From Tragulus kanchil (Eukaryota; Chordata; Mammalia; Artiodactyla; Tragulidae): a stretch of DNA of 64,000 nucleotides. A program made the translations under genes and the position numbers. Shown here piece by piece: positions 23,395 through 35,996 of the stretch. The notes under the pieces were generated by a model that worked only from the letters and a program-made list of their open reading frames with translations, was not told the origin of the DNA and searched no databases. The stretch covers positions 170,495,298-170,559,297 of the forward strand of contig JAIOJX010000030.1 of NCBI GenBank assembly GCA_022376925.1, in the 5' to 3' direction. Each line of letters opens with the position of its first letter. Position 1 is the first letter of the stretch.

Positions 23395-25592
23395 TAGGAT
23401 GATGCAGCATCTGCAGAAGCGCTGTCTGCTGCCCCCTACCGACGGGGCTGGAGTCCCAGGTGCGAAGTAGGCGTGGACTTTAATACTGGGTAAACGGGTC
23501 CTGAGCCTCTTGACTCCAGCCCGTGTGATCTGCAGGCAGCCATAGAGTTCTATCGGTTCGAGGCTGTAGCAGCTTTCAGGTGCTGCAGGGATGCGTCTGT
23601 GATCAGGGGACGGTGGTCCAGTTCAGTCACCTCCACCTGGTCATGGGCGCAAGCCCCGTTCCCCAGGTGGCTAATTCCATCGTCTGTGATCAGCTCACAG
23701 TGAGACAGACTGCGTACTTGAAGTCAAGGACAGTGTATGGGAAGTTGGATTAATGTGCCGTCTGTTATCTGAACACATTCTTCCAGGTCCCTATTTTCAA
23801 GCTCATGGCAATTCCTGGCCAAAGTGGTAAAGCCCACATGTGTTAATTGAGAACATCCTGCCACGTCTAATATTCTAAGTGGCGGGCGTTTCTGACCTCA
23901 AGCGTTCAGGATGGCATCTGTGATGCTGGAGCAGCCAGAGGCACAGAGGGACTGTAGCTTATGGCACCCTCTGCGTGTAGTAGTGAGACCTTCATCTGTG
24001 AATTGTAAGCAGGTCTGCAAGTTCAAAGTCACCAGTTCAGGACAGTGTGCACCTGTGTGCTTGAGAGCTTTATCTTCTAGCTGTGTGCAGCCTTTTAAGA
24101 ATAAGGCTGTAAGACCTCCAGCGCCTCTCACTAGTGCTTAGATACCATGCTTGGTTACTTGGTCACATCAGGAAATGTTTAATTGCTCCAACAGTGGACA
24201 TCCCTTACTCAGAACTTTTAGAGACGTGTTTATTATTGATGTAATAGGAAGCCAAGTCAAGGTGCCTGAGTTTGGAACAGAACTTGCTGAGGCTAATACA
24301 TGTAGCACCTGTAGTCTTTGTGCACTCATTGAGGTTCAGTCTTTCAGTGTTCCTACAGTTTTGTGCAAAGGTCCTTAAAGCATTGTCTCCTACTCCAAGA
24401 CACCCACGAAGACTTACCTATCATAAAAAGCCCCCACACCTTTTGGAAATACTTTCCCCTACCTGGCCTTCAGTATCCCTCCGGAAATCAGACAGGTCAT
24501 TTAGGATGATGCAGCATCTGCAGAAGCGTTTCCGACAGGGGCTGGAGTCCCAGGTGCAAGTAGGCGTGGACTTTAATACTGGGTAAACGGGTCCTGAGCC
24601 TCTTGACTCCAGCCCGTGTGATCTGCAGGCAGCCATAGAGTTCTATCGGTTCGAGGCTGTAGCAGCTTTCAGGTGCTGCAGGGATGCGTCTGTGATCAGG
24701 GGACGGTGGTCCAGTTCAGTCACCTCCACCTGGTCATGGGCGCAAGCCCCGTTCCCCAGGTGGCTAATTCCATCGTCTGTGATCAGCTCACAGTGAGACA
24801 GACTGCGTACTTGAAGTCAAGGACAGTGTATGGGAAGTTGGATTAATGTGCCGTCTGTTATCTGAACACATTCTTCCAGGTCCCTATTTTCAAGCTCATG
24901 GCAATTCCTGGCCAAAGTGGTAAAGCCCACATGTGTTAATTGAGAACATCCTGCCACGTCTAATATTCTAAGTGGCGGGCGTTTCTGACCTCAAGCGTTC
25001 AGGATGGCATCTGTGATGCTGGAGCAGCCAGAGGCACAGAGGGACTGTAGCTTATGGCACCCTCTGCGTGTAGTAGTGAGACCTTCATCTGTGAATTGTA
25101 AGCAGGTCTGCAAGTTCAAAGTCACCAGTTCAGGACAGTGTGCACCTGTGTGCTTGAGAGCTTTATCTTCTAGCTGTGTGCAGCCTTTTAAGAATAAGGC
25201 TGTAAGACCTCCAGCGCCTCTCACTAGTGCTTAGATACCATGCTTGGTTACTTGGTCACATCAGGAAATGTTTAATTGCTCCAACAGTGGACATCCCTTA
25301 CTCAGAACTTTTAGAGACGTGTTTATTATTGATGTAATAGGAAGCCAAGTCAAGGTGCCTGAGTTTGGAACAGAACTTGCTGAGGCTAATACATGTAGCA
25401 CCTGTAGTCTTTGTGCACTCATTGAGGTTCAGTCTTTCAGTGTTCCTACAGTTTTGTGCAAAGGTCCTTAAAGCATTGTCTCCTACTCCAAGACACCCAC
25501 GAAGACTTACCTATCATAAAAAGCCCCCACACCTTTTGGAAATACTTTCCCCTACCTGGCCTTCAGTATCCCTCCGGAAATCAGACAGGTCA
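23395..25592 (+). repeat. D7: direct tandem duplication, copies 23395-24499 and 24502-25592
   Basis: Offset 1107 falling to 1093: the right copy loses 14 bp near its left end, inside the FBXL20 C-terminal codons. It repeats most of the retrocopy. Confidence 0.97.
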
Positions 25593-25753
25593 CTTGGCTG
25601 CCGGTTACTGCCATCCAAAGCCAGAACATTCCAGGCCCTGGAGACCTGAGCACAGCGACACAAGGTAACAACATCCAGAAAAGAGAATATCCGCAATAGG
25701 AGTTCTTTGGGAAGTCTTTTATTGATCACAGCTTCATCACTCTTTGAGAACAT
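23395..25753 (-). pseudogene. FBXL20: FBXL20 processed pseudogene (retrocopy), interrupted by duplication D7
   Basis: Reading the minus strand from 25753 gives an F-box start, MFSKSDEAVINKRLPKELLL and RIFSFLDVVTLCRCAQVSRAW, then leucine-rich repeats (ALFLKGCTQLED, HCPELVTLNLQTC, CHKLQSLCASGC, LSHCELITDDG) and the C-terminal VHAYFAP...GGSRQRFCRCCIIL near 23396-23480. FBXL20 is a substrate-recognition F-box/LRR protein of SCF ubiquitin ligases, with a C-terminal CaaX-like CIIL. No introns are present across regions that are many exons in the parent gene. Several stops and frameshifts break the frame, so it is dead. The middle and 3' part is present twice (24502-25592 and 23395-24499). The intact C-terminus is only in the left copy; the intact 5' end is only to the right. 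CAG/GCC-rich sequence at 25754-26100 looks like the parent's 5' UTR. Confidence 0.9.
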
Positions 25754-26100
25754 TGTCGCCTTGAACCCACTGCAGCAGGTGGTCCCTGCTCCGAGCCAGT
25801 TTCCTCCTCTCTGATTGTCTCTAGAAGGGGCAGTGCTGCTGCTGCTCTCGGCAGCCGCCGCTGTTGCTGCCGCCTTGCCCGCCCCGTGGGCTGCATTGCC
25901 AGGTGTTGCAGGGAGGCCTGGGGGGCCACTGCGGGGCGTGGATCTCCCTGTGCTTGGGTCAGGGGGTCAGGAGGACAGGGGGACAGCTGTGCTGCCTCTG
26001 CTCTGGGGATGAGCAGCGAGGCTGCACCTCGTGCCTCCGGGCCAGGAGGGGTCCGCCCATGTTCTGAAGCATACTCCTTGCCACCTTGGTCTGTATGCAC
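25754..26100 (-). pseudogene. Probable 5' UTR part of the FBXL20 retrocopy
   Basis: Immediately upstream of the retrocopy's F-box start on the minus strand the sequence turns GC-rich with GCT/GCC triplet runs (around 25838-25880), unlike the flanking AT-richer DNA, and ends near 26100. This fits a retrotransposed GC-rich 5' UTR. The open frame seen here (25726-26103, minus) is composition-driven and not a gene. Confidence 0.5.
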
Positions 26101-28351
26101 CATTCTACGGCTCCCAGAACCACTTCGTTCTCCTTGGAAGCTCTGGAATTGTGTCTTCCTGGTGTCCAGAGGGAGGGCGGCTTCTCTCTTGAGCAGCAGT
26201 CCAGCTGCCTGAACAGAGGGACTCTGGATTCAGGACAAGGACGGTGGCCGTGAGCTCCCAGGTGTTGCTGGAATAAATGCTACCATTTGTCCTGGCCCAG
26301 GCCTTTTGTTCCCTTTCCTGTTAGACTTGTTGATGGGAAATGAGCCGTAGGAGATGAGAAAGGGGGAGGAGGGTGTGTGTTATCAGAGATGGGAGATTTT
26401 CAATTCTGAATATGAAGCCTTTTGAGTTGTGTGTTAGGATTGAGACTTGCACTAATTGTGGCTTTTTCACTCTCTCTTTAAAATTTCCTTCTTTTTATCA
26501 TTGCTGAAATGGGATATGAATTATCATTAAAAAAAAAAAAGGAAACAAAACCAACAACTCTTATTTTTATAGTGGCACAGGTTTATGTTTAGTTAGAAAA
26601 ATAGCCTTTGGAAATTTAATTTCCCCTGCTTCTCTACAGTAGTATGAGGAGAAGGGAAAAAAGTGGAGAAATCTGAAAAATCCCCCAGTGTCCTGAACTT
26701 GAAAAAGAACAGAATGTCATTTCGGAGTCTGTCTCTGTCTCTTGGCCTCTCCCACGTCTGCTATTAATCAGAGGTCCGAGTCTGTGCTTTAGAAACTGTC
26801 AAGTGTTTAGTTGAACAGATGCTGGGTGATTATGAGGCAGTGTTACCAGGCTGCCCAATTTGCTCTGAACTAAGGAAGGGCAGTGTTTTCTCTCTGTACC
26901 ATTGGTTCCAAATGCCAGTCAGAAAACTGGCTGAGGCTTGTTTGGGATTCCACAAAGTTTGTGTGCATAACTAATTCCGAGTGAACATTTTCAGTGAAAT
27001 GAAGTCGATAGAGATAGTGCCAACCCTTGGGGGCAGGCCCGGGAGGTCAGGGAGGCACTGGCTAGCACTGCCTTTGCCATGCCCTTACCGTGACCTGGAG
27101 GAGACAACTCACTATAGCCTTGGACAGACTGTGCACTCAGTGTGACCTGGGAGAAGTCACCCACTAAAACACTGAGGTGTTCATGCTTTCCCCTAAGCCC
27201 CAGCACCGCATTTCCCTGTCTGAAAAATCAGGTAATTGCAGCAGTTCTATGTCTAAGCAGTTCACTCTTTGGAAGCACGTCAGTGCAGGCATATGTACAA
27301 GGATTTTTAAAAAATCAAAATGCTTTTTGTACTTTCAAAAAATAGGAAACAGTTTCAGAGTTCCTCAAGAGAGAATGGTGGAATATATCACAGTACATTG
27401 CTTCAGTGAGATGCTAGGAAGTGTTACAGATGCATGGAGCTAAGATGCCAGGGATAATTCTTACAAATGTAATATTGCATAAAAAAAGCCAGACACAAAT
27501 GAGGCCCAAATCCATTCCTGAAAGCCCAACCATGCTAAGGGGATGGTATTTGGAGGTGGGGCCTTGAAGAGGTGATTAGTATTCAGTGAGGTCAGGAGGC
27601 TAGAGCTCCCATGATGGGGTTAGTGCCCTTGCAAGAGGAGACCAGAGAGCTTGCTGTGTCTCTTTCACGTGAGTATATAGCAGAGAAGGTGGCTGTCTGC
27701 ACACCAGGGAGAGAGTCCTCACCAGAGCCCACCCTCCTGGCACCCGCATCTTGGACTCCCAGGCTTTAGAAATGTGGGAAATGTCTGTTGTGTAAGCCTC
27801 CAGGCTAGTGTTACGGCACCTGAGATGACTAATGTATGTCCCTATTGTTTGAATTCAAGTGCATAAAGTTCAATAACAGGCACATTGAACTTTGGTGTAA
27901 CAGGTCACGGAGAAGCAAAAGTTAAGGATAACTAGAGGTTTCTCGTTGATATGGCTTGGGACTGGACCTGGGGATGGTAGGGCCATTGTGCTGGAAGAAG
28001 CTGAGGAGGGAGGAATTGGCCTGGGGAGGAAGGTGATTAGATTGGAGTTGTGGCCACAGGTCCATCCTTGTGCAGGGCGGTGTCTCACAACTGCCATAAG
28101 ATGGGATGCCCAGTACTGAAAGTGGAGGAGAAATTTATGAGCATTTAAGCCTTAGGATTACAGTGAATTTTCTCCTGCTGTCCTCATAATCAGGCATTCT
28201 GAGACCAAGTTCCCCTTTTTCAAAGTATGAAAGTCTAGAAACTCATACAAACTGATACTTAAAAATGATTAGTAGTCTCTTCTCTTTCTTTTTCTTTTCT
28301 CTTTTCTTTCTTCTGTTCCATACATGAAACAAAACTCATCTGAGAAATCTT
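26101..28351. other. Non-genic stretch between the retrocopy and D8
   Basis: Contains the MLT1-like LTR at 27525-27835 and a (TTTTC)-rich tract at about 28280-28312. Nothing else recognised. Confidence 0.55.
27525..27835 (+). mobile_element. MLT1-like (ERVL-MaLR) solo LTR remnant
   Basis: gtatttggaggtggggcc, tgcccttgcaagaggagacc, ggtggctgtctgcacacc, gagagtcctcaccagagcc and gcatcttggactcccagg are the usual MaLR LTR order. No viral gene sequence nearby. Confidence 0.85.
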
Positions 28352-30480
28352 AGAAGTCCAGGAAAATGGGATGATGGAAGTCACAGCATCATAATGTTGA
28401 CTGTGCATCATTTATTCGTTCATTCATTACTTCACCACATATTTATGGAGCGCCTGCTACTTGCCAGGCCCTGTTCAGGGTGCTAAGCATGCAACTGGGA
28501 ACAAAACAGACAAAAATATGTCCTCATGGATTTTGTATCCTGATTATAAGGTGGTGAGATATTAAACAAAACAGTGAGATAGTTAAAGTGTTGGGTAGTA
28601 ATAAGTGCCATGAAGAAAAACAAAAGCAGGAAGTAGGACTACCTAGACACACCCCACATCACCCCCACCAACGCTCCAGCCCCCCAGTCCAAGGAGGAAC
28701 TCATTGGGAAGGTGACATTTGAGCAGAGGCCCCAAAGAGGTGAAGGAATGAGTTGTGGGGTCTGGAATTCTAGGCAGAAGGCACAATGAGTGCAATGACC
28801 CAAAGATGGAAGTGAGCTTCCTGTGGCTACGGAGCAACTAGGAGCCCGGAATGGGGGGCAGTGGGGACCAGGCCAGGAATGATAGGAGGAGGGCAGGGTT
28901 CTCCTCGCAGGTGGTGGCAGGGGCTTGACTTTCGGGACCTGTGAGATGGCAGCCGGGGGTGTTTGAACAGAGCGGGGCTGCTGTGGGACGTGCAGTTGGA
29001 GAAGGGTCAGTCCGATGGTTCTGTGGAGCACAGGCTCTTGGGGAATGAGGGGAGCAGAAGGCGGACCAGAGAGACGGTCCTGTGATGACCCAGGGAAAGG
29101 GAGGAGGACACTGAGGCGCAGTGGGAGCGGGAGGTCAGACTGTGACCTGACCCAGACCGTGGACGTGACCCGCTCACCTGCACAGGGGTATGGGGAGAAG
29201 AGGGCCGTCAGGGGTCCAAGGCACAGAGGTCAGGGGATCCCTTTGAGAGTCTTTTACAGCCCAGTAGAGATCCTGGAGAGGGGCCTGGAGTGCTCAGGGG
29301 ATGGGAGTAAATTTGGAAACAGTTAGTGTTCAGAGAGAAGCATAAAGTCACCCAGGAGTGAGTGTTGACAGACACAAGGTGAATCCAGGCCTCCAGGTTT
29401 CTGAAGAGGAATGGAAAGCAGAAGTCCAGGAAAATGGGATGATGGAAGTCACAGCATCATAATGTTGACTGTGCATCATTTATTCGTTCATTCATTACTT
29501 CACCACATATTTATGGAGCGCCTGCTACTTGCCAGGCCCTGTTCAGGGTGCTAAGCATGCAACTGGGAACAAAACAGACAAAAATATGTCCTCATGGATT
29601 TTGTATCCTGATTATAAGGTGGTGAGATATTAAACAAAACAGTGAGATAGTTAAAGTGTTGGGTAGTAATAAGTGCCATGAAGAAAAACAAAAGCAGGAA
29701 GTAGGACTACCTAGACACACCCCACATCACCCCCACCAACGCTCCAGCCCCCCAGTCCAAGGAGGAACTCATTGGGAAGGTGACATTTGAGCAGAGGCCC
29801 CAAAGAGGTGAAGGAATGAGTTGTGGGGTCTGGAATTCTAGGCAGAAGGCACAATGAGTGCAATGACCCAAAGATGGAAGTGAGCTTCCTGTGGCTACGG
29901 AGCAACTAGGAGCCCGGAATGGGGGGCAGTGGGGACCAGGCCAGGAATGATAGGAGGAGGGCAGGGTTCTCCTCGCAGGTGGTGGCAGGGGCTTGACTTT
30001 CGGGACCTGTGAGATGGCAGCCGGGGGTGTTTGAACAGAGCGGGGCTGCTGTGGGACGTGCAGTTGGAGAAGGGTCAGTCCGATGGTTCTGTGGAGCACA
30101 GGCTCTTGGGGAATGAGGGGAGCAGAAGGCGGACCAGAGAGACGGTCCTGTGATGACCCAGGGAAAGGGAGGAGGACACTGAGGCGCAGTGGGAGCGGGA
30201 GGTCAGACTGTGACCTGACCCAGACCGTGGACGTGACCCGCTCACCTGCACAGGGGTATGGGGAGAAGAGGGCCGTCAGGGGTCCAAGGCACAGAGGTCA
30301 GGGGATCCCTTTGAGAGTCTTTTACAGCCCAGTAGAGATCCTGGAGAGGGGCCTGGAGTGCTCAGGGGATGGGAGTAAATTTGGAAACAGTTAGTGTTCA
30401 GAGAGAAGCATAAAGTCACCCAGGAGTGAGTGTTGACAGACACAAGGTGAATCCAGGCCTCCAGGTTTCTGAAGAGGAAT
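28352..30480 (+). repeat. D8: direct tandem duplication, copies 28352-29412 and 29420-30480
   Basis: Offset exactly 1068 throughout; I saw no differences. A 7-bp filler lies between. It contains a minus-strand L2 fragment. Confidence 0.97.
28410..28830 (-). mobile_element. L2 LINE 3' end, minus strand (also 29478-29898 through D8)
   Basis: ttcgttcattcattac, catatttatggagcgcctgc, ccaggccctgttcagg, gaacaaaacagac, then tttgagcagaggcccc and aggcagaaggcacaatgag are typical reversed L2 end sequence. Confidence 0.8.
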
Positions 30481-32129
30481 CTGCAGGTGGGAAGGCAGTG
30501 GGGCAGGGGGTGCTTTTTGGACCCCATCCTGTGAGGGAGCAGAGGTGGCAGGTGTGCCGTGAGGGAACGTGAGCTGCAGGGCAATTACAGCAACAACCTC
30601 AGAAGATGCCATGGGGAGCCAGGTAGCCCTTCAGAGTTGCAGGAATTCAGGCAAGGTGGCCTTGCATGGCCCGGTCCCTGGACGTGGGACCAGGGCGAGA
30701 TGTTCCCTGGGTCCAGGCAGCTCCCTTCTTCCCAGAGCCATTCCAGAAGGACCCCCTGTTGGCCCTGAGTGGGGATGCTCTGGGGCTGGGGAGTGAGTCC
30801 TGACGGAACTGGGGGTGTGGCCCACTGCTCGCCCACCGAAGCCCCCATGGATGGGGGCTGTGGCCAGGCCCTTGTAAGACAGTGGCAGGAGTTGGTGAGT
30901 TGAGGATTCTCTGGAGAGTCAACACTGCTGGAACCCAGCAGCTGTGGTGTGTCCAGGATCCAAGTGAAGTATTCCTTTGTGTTCTATAGTTTTTACATCT
31001 GAATTTTGTAAGGCGAGATGGCCTGGTTCTAGGGACTTAAAGAAGCAGTCTTAAGTCAAAGTGGCAAGGGACAGGGAACAGAGACGTGGAGGAGATTAAA
31101 GGGAGAAACCGAGAGCACTCGGCCAGGGTGCCAGGTGGCGGCACACCCAGCGTGGACTAGTGCAGTGTGAGTGATCCTTGGGAACTTCCAAAAAGACCAG
31201 GAACGGCATCTGTTGAAGTGTGGCTTTTCTGTTTTTGAGGAGACAGAGGTTCAGATTATCATCACTCAGGGAGAAAAGCAAAGTGGAAGAGTGACCTTCC
31301 AAAGTCCAGGGAATTGCCAGCGTTAGAGTTTCAGAAATTTCTTCTTTATTTTCCCGTCTGGTTGCTTCAGTAGCACTGTTGGTGAGGATGGGGCCGCTTT
31401 GTAGCCAGATCAGAAAACCACATCCCTCCCTCTTGCCCCAGACTCTTGCAATGCCACATAGTAATGCACAGGATTGTTGGTAGTCTACATTAGGATTCTG
31501 GTGCCAACAGATCTTGTTCACATCTTGCCAAGCCCATAATTTAGGCCTGAGGGTTGTGCCAATTTCCCTGGCTCTCAGGGAGAGGAAGGTACTTGGGTGC
31601 AGTGTTCCAGGAACCCCTCCACTGGGCAAGTTTCTTATTTGTGTCAAGACCATTTTCTTCCCCTCCATCCCCAATTCCTGCCGTGGGCACCACTGGTCTC
31701 CATCTACCAGCCTCCCGATAAGTCAGGAACAATGTTATCGCGGCTGCCAGGCCCTGTGGGGTAGAATTCCTTTGTCAGGCAGTCTTGGCTCCTTAGGGGT
31801 TTCTGGGTGGCTCCAGGTTTATTGACACGGGCTGTTGAGAAGGCCTGGGGAGGGCTGGGCTCCTCGTAGATGCTCAAGGAGTGTTCCCTGGATGGACAAG
31901 TGAGGGAGAGGTGAGAGCTCTGTGGATGGTGGGGCAGGACCCCCGAAAGGAGGAAGTGAGATTGACTTTGGAGCCAGTGCTGATGTGTTGCCATGTGGCA
32001 GGCGGACAGCACAGTTCCGGGAGTTGGGAGGCTGTAGCCTGGCTTCTGACTGTGTGATCCTGGGCAAGCTATTTCACCTCTCTGAGCCTTTAAAAAACAA
32101 TCTGTAAGCTGTAAAGTACTGTGTAAACA
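30481..32129. other. Non-genic stretch after D8
   Basis: GC-rich to about 30960, then ordinary. A MIR-like core lies at about 32030-32090 (tgactgtgtgatcctgggc, ttcacctctctgagcc). No gene recognised. Confidence 0.5.
31096..31674 (-). other. 192-codon open frame, probably non-coding
   Basis: Long uninterrupted frame on the minus strand with no recognised domain, no clear splice partners and no family I can name. It contains several Cys, Trp and Leu residues but no repeated motif. Possibly a decayed repeat. Recorded because of its length. Confidence 0.15.
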
Positions 32130-32745
32130 GAAAACAGGTGTTGGCAAGGAAGTGGAGAAATTGGAACCCCATGCACTATTGGTGGGAATGTAGGCTACTG
32201 TGGAAACTCTCGGCAGATCCTTAAAGCACCCAGCAGAGAATTACTGTACAATCAAGCAAGCCCCCTGCTGGGTATATACCCCAAAGAATTGAAAGAGGGA
32301 TCTTGGAGATATATTTGTCCACCCATGTTCACAAGAGCATGATTCGCTTTAGCCAGAAGGTGGAAGCAGCCCAACTGTTCATGGATGGGTAGTGTAAACT
32401 TACAAAGGAGTACTGTTCAGCCTTAAAAAGGAAGGAAATTCTAACAGATGCTATAATACAGGAACTTTGAAGACTCTATGGTATAAGTGAAAATAAACCA
32501 GTCACAAAATGACAGGTACTATATGATTCTACTTATATGAGATCCCTAGAGTAGTCAAATTCATAGAAATCAGAAGCTGAATGGTGATTTCCAGGTACTA
32601 TGGAGAACAGGGATTGGGAAGTTATTGCTTAATAGGTTCAGAGTTTCAGTTGAGGATGAAGAAAAAATTCTGTAGATAGATAGTGGTCATGGTTATACAA
32701 TGTGAATGTGCTGTATTGTACACTTAAAAATGATTAAGATGGGGC
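32130..32745 (+). mobile_element. L1 LINE 3' fragment (ORF2 end and 3' UTR)
   Basis: Contains the familiar L1 strings gttggcaaggaagtggagaa, ccctgctgggtatataccc, caactgttcatggatggg and tgtacacttaaaaatgatt, the end of an old mammalian L1. Frames are broken. Confidence 0.9.
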
Positions 32746-32754
32746 TTCCCTGAT

Positions 32755-33013
32755 GATCCAATGGGTAAGGACACTGCCTTGCAGTGCAGGGGGCGCCAGT
32801 TTGATCCCTGGTCTGGAAGAATCCCACGTGCTGTAGAGTGGCTGGACCGATGTGTCCAACTACTGAGCCGGAGCCCTGGAGCGTATGTGCCCAGAGATGG
32901 TGTTCTGCGATGACAGTGACCACTGCGGTGGCAGGCCCACACAGGCCAAAAAACAAAGATGGATGAAAAATAAATAAATGAAAGACCAACAGAAGTGGCC
33001 AAAAAGAAAAAAA
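32755..33013 (+). mobile_element. CHR-like SINE
   Basis: It starts ggggcttccctgatgatcc, has B-box-like gtttgatccctgg, and ends aataaataaatg plus an A-rich tail. It sits at the 3' end of an L1 fragment. Confidence 0.85.
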
Positions 33014-34982
33014 GATTAAGGTCGTAAGTTTTATGTGTACAATAAGCATTTTTTAAGTGTCGTATAACTACCTTCATGAAAACAATTTGCTTTGAGTGGA
33101 ATTGAGCCTTCTTACTTGTCTTCGTGTAAAAATGGCTGAATTCTGACTCATTAAAATTCTGGATGGGTCCTTTTTTTTATTTAAAAGTTGTTTTTAACTT
33201 TTTTTTTAAATTTATTTATTTTTGTACATATATGTTCCCAGATTATTCATATGCATATCCCTTGACCCTCCCCCCACCCAGTTCCCCCCCTCCCATCCCT
33301 CCAGACCATCGCCCCAAGTGGTTGTAGGTACTCCTATTCCCCTAGCACAATGACAATAGCTATCTTTTCTACACATGACAGTATAGGTTTCCATGTTACT
33401 CCCTCCCACTGTTCAGTCTCCACAATGTCTTTATGTCTATTCTCTGTTTTTTCCTGAGTTCACTGTGTGTGTGATCTGTTTTTAACTTTTAAAAATATTT
33501 TTTTATTTCTTTTTGGTTGTGCTGGGGCTTTGTTGCTGCACATAGACTTTCTCTAGTTGTGGTGAGTGGGGCTGCTCTTTGTTGGGTTGCGCAGGCTTCT
33601 CCTTGCAGTGGCTTCTCTTGTTGCAGAGCACAGGCTCTGGGCACATGGACTTTAGTAATTGTGGCACATGGGCTTGGTTACTCGGTGTCGAACCTTCCCA
33701 GCCTAGGGACTGAGCCTGTGTCCCTTGCATTGGCAGGCAGATTCCCGTCAACTGTGCCCCCAGGAAAGTCCTCTGGGTGAATTCTTGATGCTGTCCACTC
33801 ATCAGCTGGTTTTGGTGGCTCTTTGGGGTCTGAAGGGGAGAGGAGATGTGAAGGAAATGGCTGCTGTATGTGAGTGTCCTAGGATGGCTCAAGTGTGAAA
33901 CCAAATGAGATGACATCTTCGACAATGCTCTGTGATTCCAAAAGCATCCCCATTTCTTACTGTGGTGGCTGCTGTTACCCCTATAAGCTTTGTGCCCTTG
34001 ATGAAGAAAAATGAAAATCTGTGGGTTCACCAGAGAGTGATCTTATAAAACAACTTAAGCCAACATTACATCTTCATCTTGAGCCCATGAGACTCCTCTC
34101 CATAAAAAGGAAAAAAAGTGTTAGGTAGTGAGTAACCTCATTAATCTGCTGCTGATTGTGCCTTGAAATGACTCTAATAAGAAGTTAGAATGCTGAATTG
34201 TGCTGATTCTCAAGTCAGAGTGTTTTTCTTTTTTTTTTTTTTTTTCTTAATGTAGACCACCTGAGTTGAAATCTCCCAGTTGTTTTGTAAAAAGAGACAG
34301 AATCCATGGCTCTACCAGAGACCTAATTAATCAGGATTTCTGGAGGTGGAAACTGAGAATTATTGATAAGCCCCTTGGTGATTCCTGTTGATTGACTGGG
34401 AAACAAGAGCCTGGCATCAGCTGAGTGGATTGATTATGAAGCTTGGGATAGAAACATTGGCCATATTGGGTGACCACCATTTTGATGGGAGAAAACCCAG
34501 CAACAACCTCCAGGGGTCTGAGGTGTGGTCACAGGGAAGAGGCAAGCGGGGGTCCAGTGCTTGTCTGTAGTGGCCATAAGAACTAAGTAGAAGCTACCTT
34601 CTCTGATACGAAGAGATCAACATCCTGGACTGGCTGCAAGGCCTCCTGCAAGGCAGTCTGATGTTCAGGGCACCAGGAAGTTCCCCAGCACTCATTCAAC
34701 AGTCCAGGCGTCATCGGCCTAGTGGCCGACCACACCAGTGTGTGGATCCCACGCAGTGCCCCATCCTTGACCTTCCAGAACATCTCGTCTGCTCCTCACT
34801 GCAGCCTTTGGGCCTTTGCTTTTAAGTACTTGATGATGAACTTGTCTCCCACTTAAGACCGGGAGTTCCTCCAGGGCAGGAGTTACTTGGTTTTCTGCTC
34901 CGGGTTGGGCACACGATAGGAACATGCTGAACTGTTGAAGGATTATCTGGTAAATTCCATGGTGGCTTAAACATGAGACCCT
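33014..34982. other. Non-genic stretch, repeats only
   Basis: Contains a C-rich patch at about 33260-33305 that resembles reversed L1 3' UTR sequence (low certainty) and the older CHR SINE at 33490-33775. The rest is unrecognised. Confidence 0.45.
33490..33775 (-). mobile_element. Older CHR-type SINE, minus strand
   Basis: It contains tctttttggttgtgctggggctttgttgc split over the left part, ctctagttgtggtgag, cttctcttgttgcagagcac and ends near gtgcccccaggaaagtcc. More diverged than the other copies. Confidence 0.8.
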
Positions 34983-35264
34983 TTTTTTTTTTTTTTTTTA
35001 ATTTTGGCCTCTTTTATTGGTCCTTCATTTATTTATTTTCATCCATCTTTATTCTTTGGCCTGTGTGGAGCCTCCCATCACAGTGGCCTCTCTTGCTGCA
35101 GAGCACCAGCTCTGGGCGCATGCGCTCCAGAGTGCTGGCTTGTAATTGGACACATCGGTCCAGCTGCTCTGCAGCGTGTGGGATCTTCCCGGGTCAGGGG
35201 TCGACCTGGCGTCCCTTGCACTGCAAGGTGGACTCTTCACCCACTGGACCACCAGGGAAACCCA
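34983..35264 (-). mobile_element. CHR-like SINE, minus strand
   Basis: Long T run, ggcctcttttattggtcc, body, and accaccagggaaaccc at the right end. Imperfect flanking repeat acatgagaccct / acacgagatcct. Confidence 0.88.
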
Positions 35265-35775
35265 CACGAGATCCTCTTGCGGAAGTCTCTGTCTCTCAGC
35301 CGGGCTGGTCTGATGATTCCTTTTCTCTCAGAGGATGCGACCTCTGCTCTGTCTTTGCTGGAGTCCAGAGAAGGTAGAAGTATTGTGAGCATTCAGACTG
35401 TCTGTCTGAGAACAGACCACTGCCTCCGCCATGACGGAAGCCGTTCAGTGTAATCGTCCTGTCACCAGGGGGTTGTGGTTGGCCACCATGTTGAGACTCC
35501 GTGTTGGTCTCTGCTCTTGGCCGACTGGGCTCTCAGCAGTGGCCAGACTGGCCGTGATGAGCCATGTTCCTGAGCCTATGCGCACCCTCCATCCCTGCCA
35601 CTATGACCCACTGGGTAGTGGCAGAAGTGGCTGCAGAAGTGTCCTGAGCAGGAACCCCAGGATGGGTCACGCCTCCTTCCCAGACCTTGTCACCAGTGTT
35701 CCAGTGACGCTTCTTCCAAAGTGCTGACCATCTGGCAAAAGCATTTGGCATTCTGCCCGTGCATTGGTAGAGACT

Positions 35776-35985
35776 TGTGTGTGTGTTAGTTGCTCAGTCA
35801 TCTCTGACTCTTTGTGACCCGTAAACTGCAGCCTACCAGGCTCCTCTATCCATGGAATTCTCCAGGCAAGAATTCTGAAACGGGTAGTCATTTCCTTCTC
35901 CAGAGGATCTTCCTGACCCAGGAGCTGAACCCAGATGTCCTCCATTGCAGGCAGATTCTTTACCATCTGTGACACCAGGGAAGCC
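35776..35985 (-). mobile_element. Bov-tA SINE, full length, minus strand
   Basis: gttgctcagtcatctctgac through ttctttaccatctgtgac and accagggaagcc. Target-site duplication tggtagagact at 35765-35775 and 35986-35996. Confidence 0.93.
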
Positions 35986-35996
35986 TGGTAGAGACT

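Noticed and set aside
32815..32830. tRNA-like A/B box sequences, here and in the other SINEs
   Set aside because: They are promoter remnants of tRNA-derived SINEs, not tRNA genes; no cloverleaf with a 3' acceptor stem follows.
33503..34030. 175-codon minus-strand frame
   Set aside because: About half of it lies in a CHR-type SINE; no protein family.
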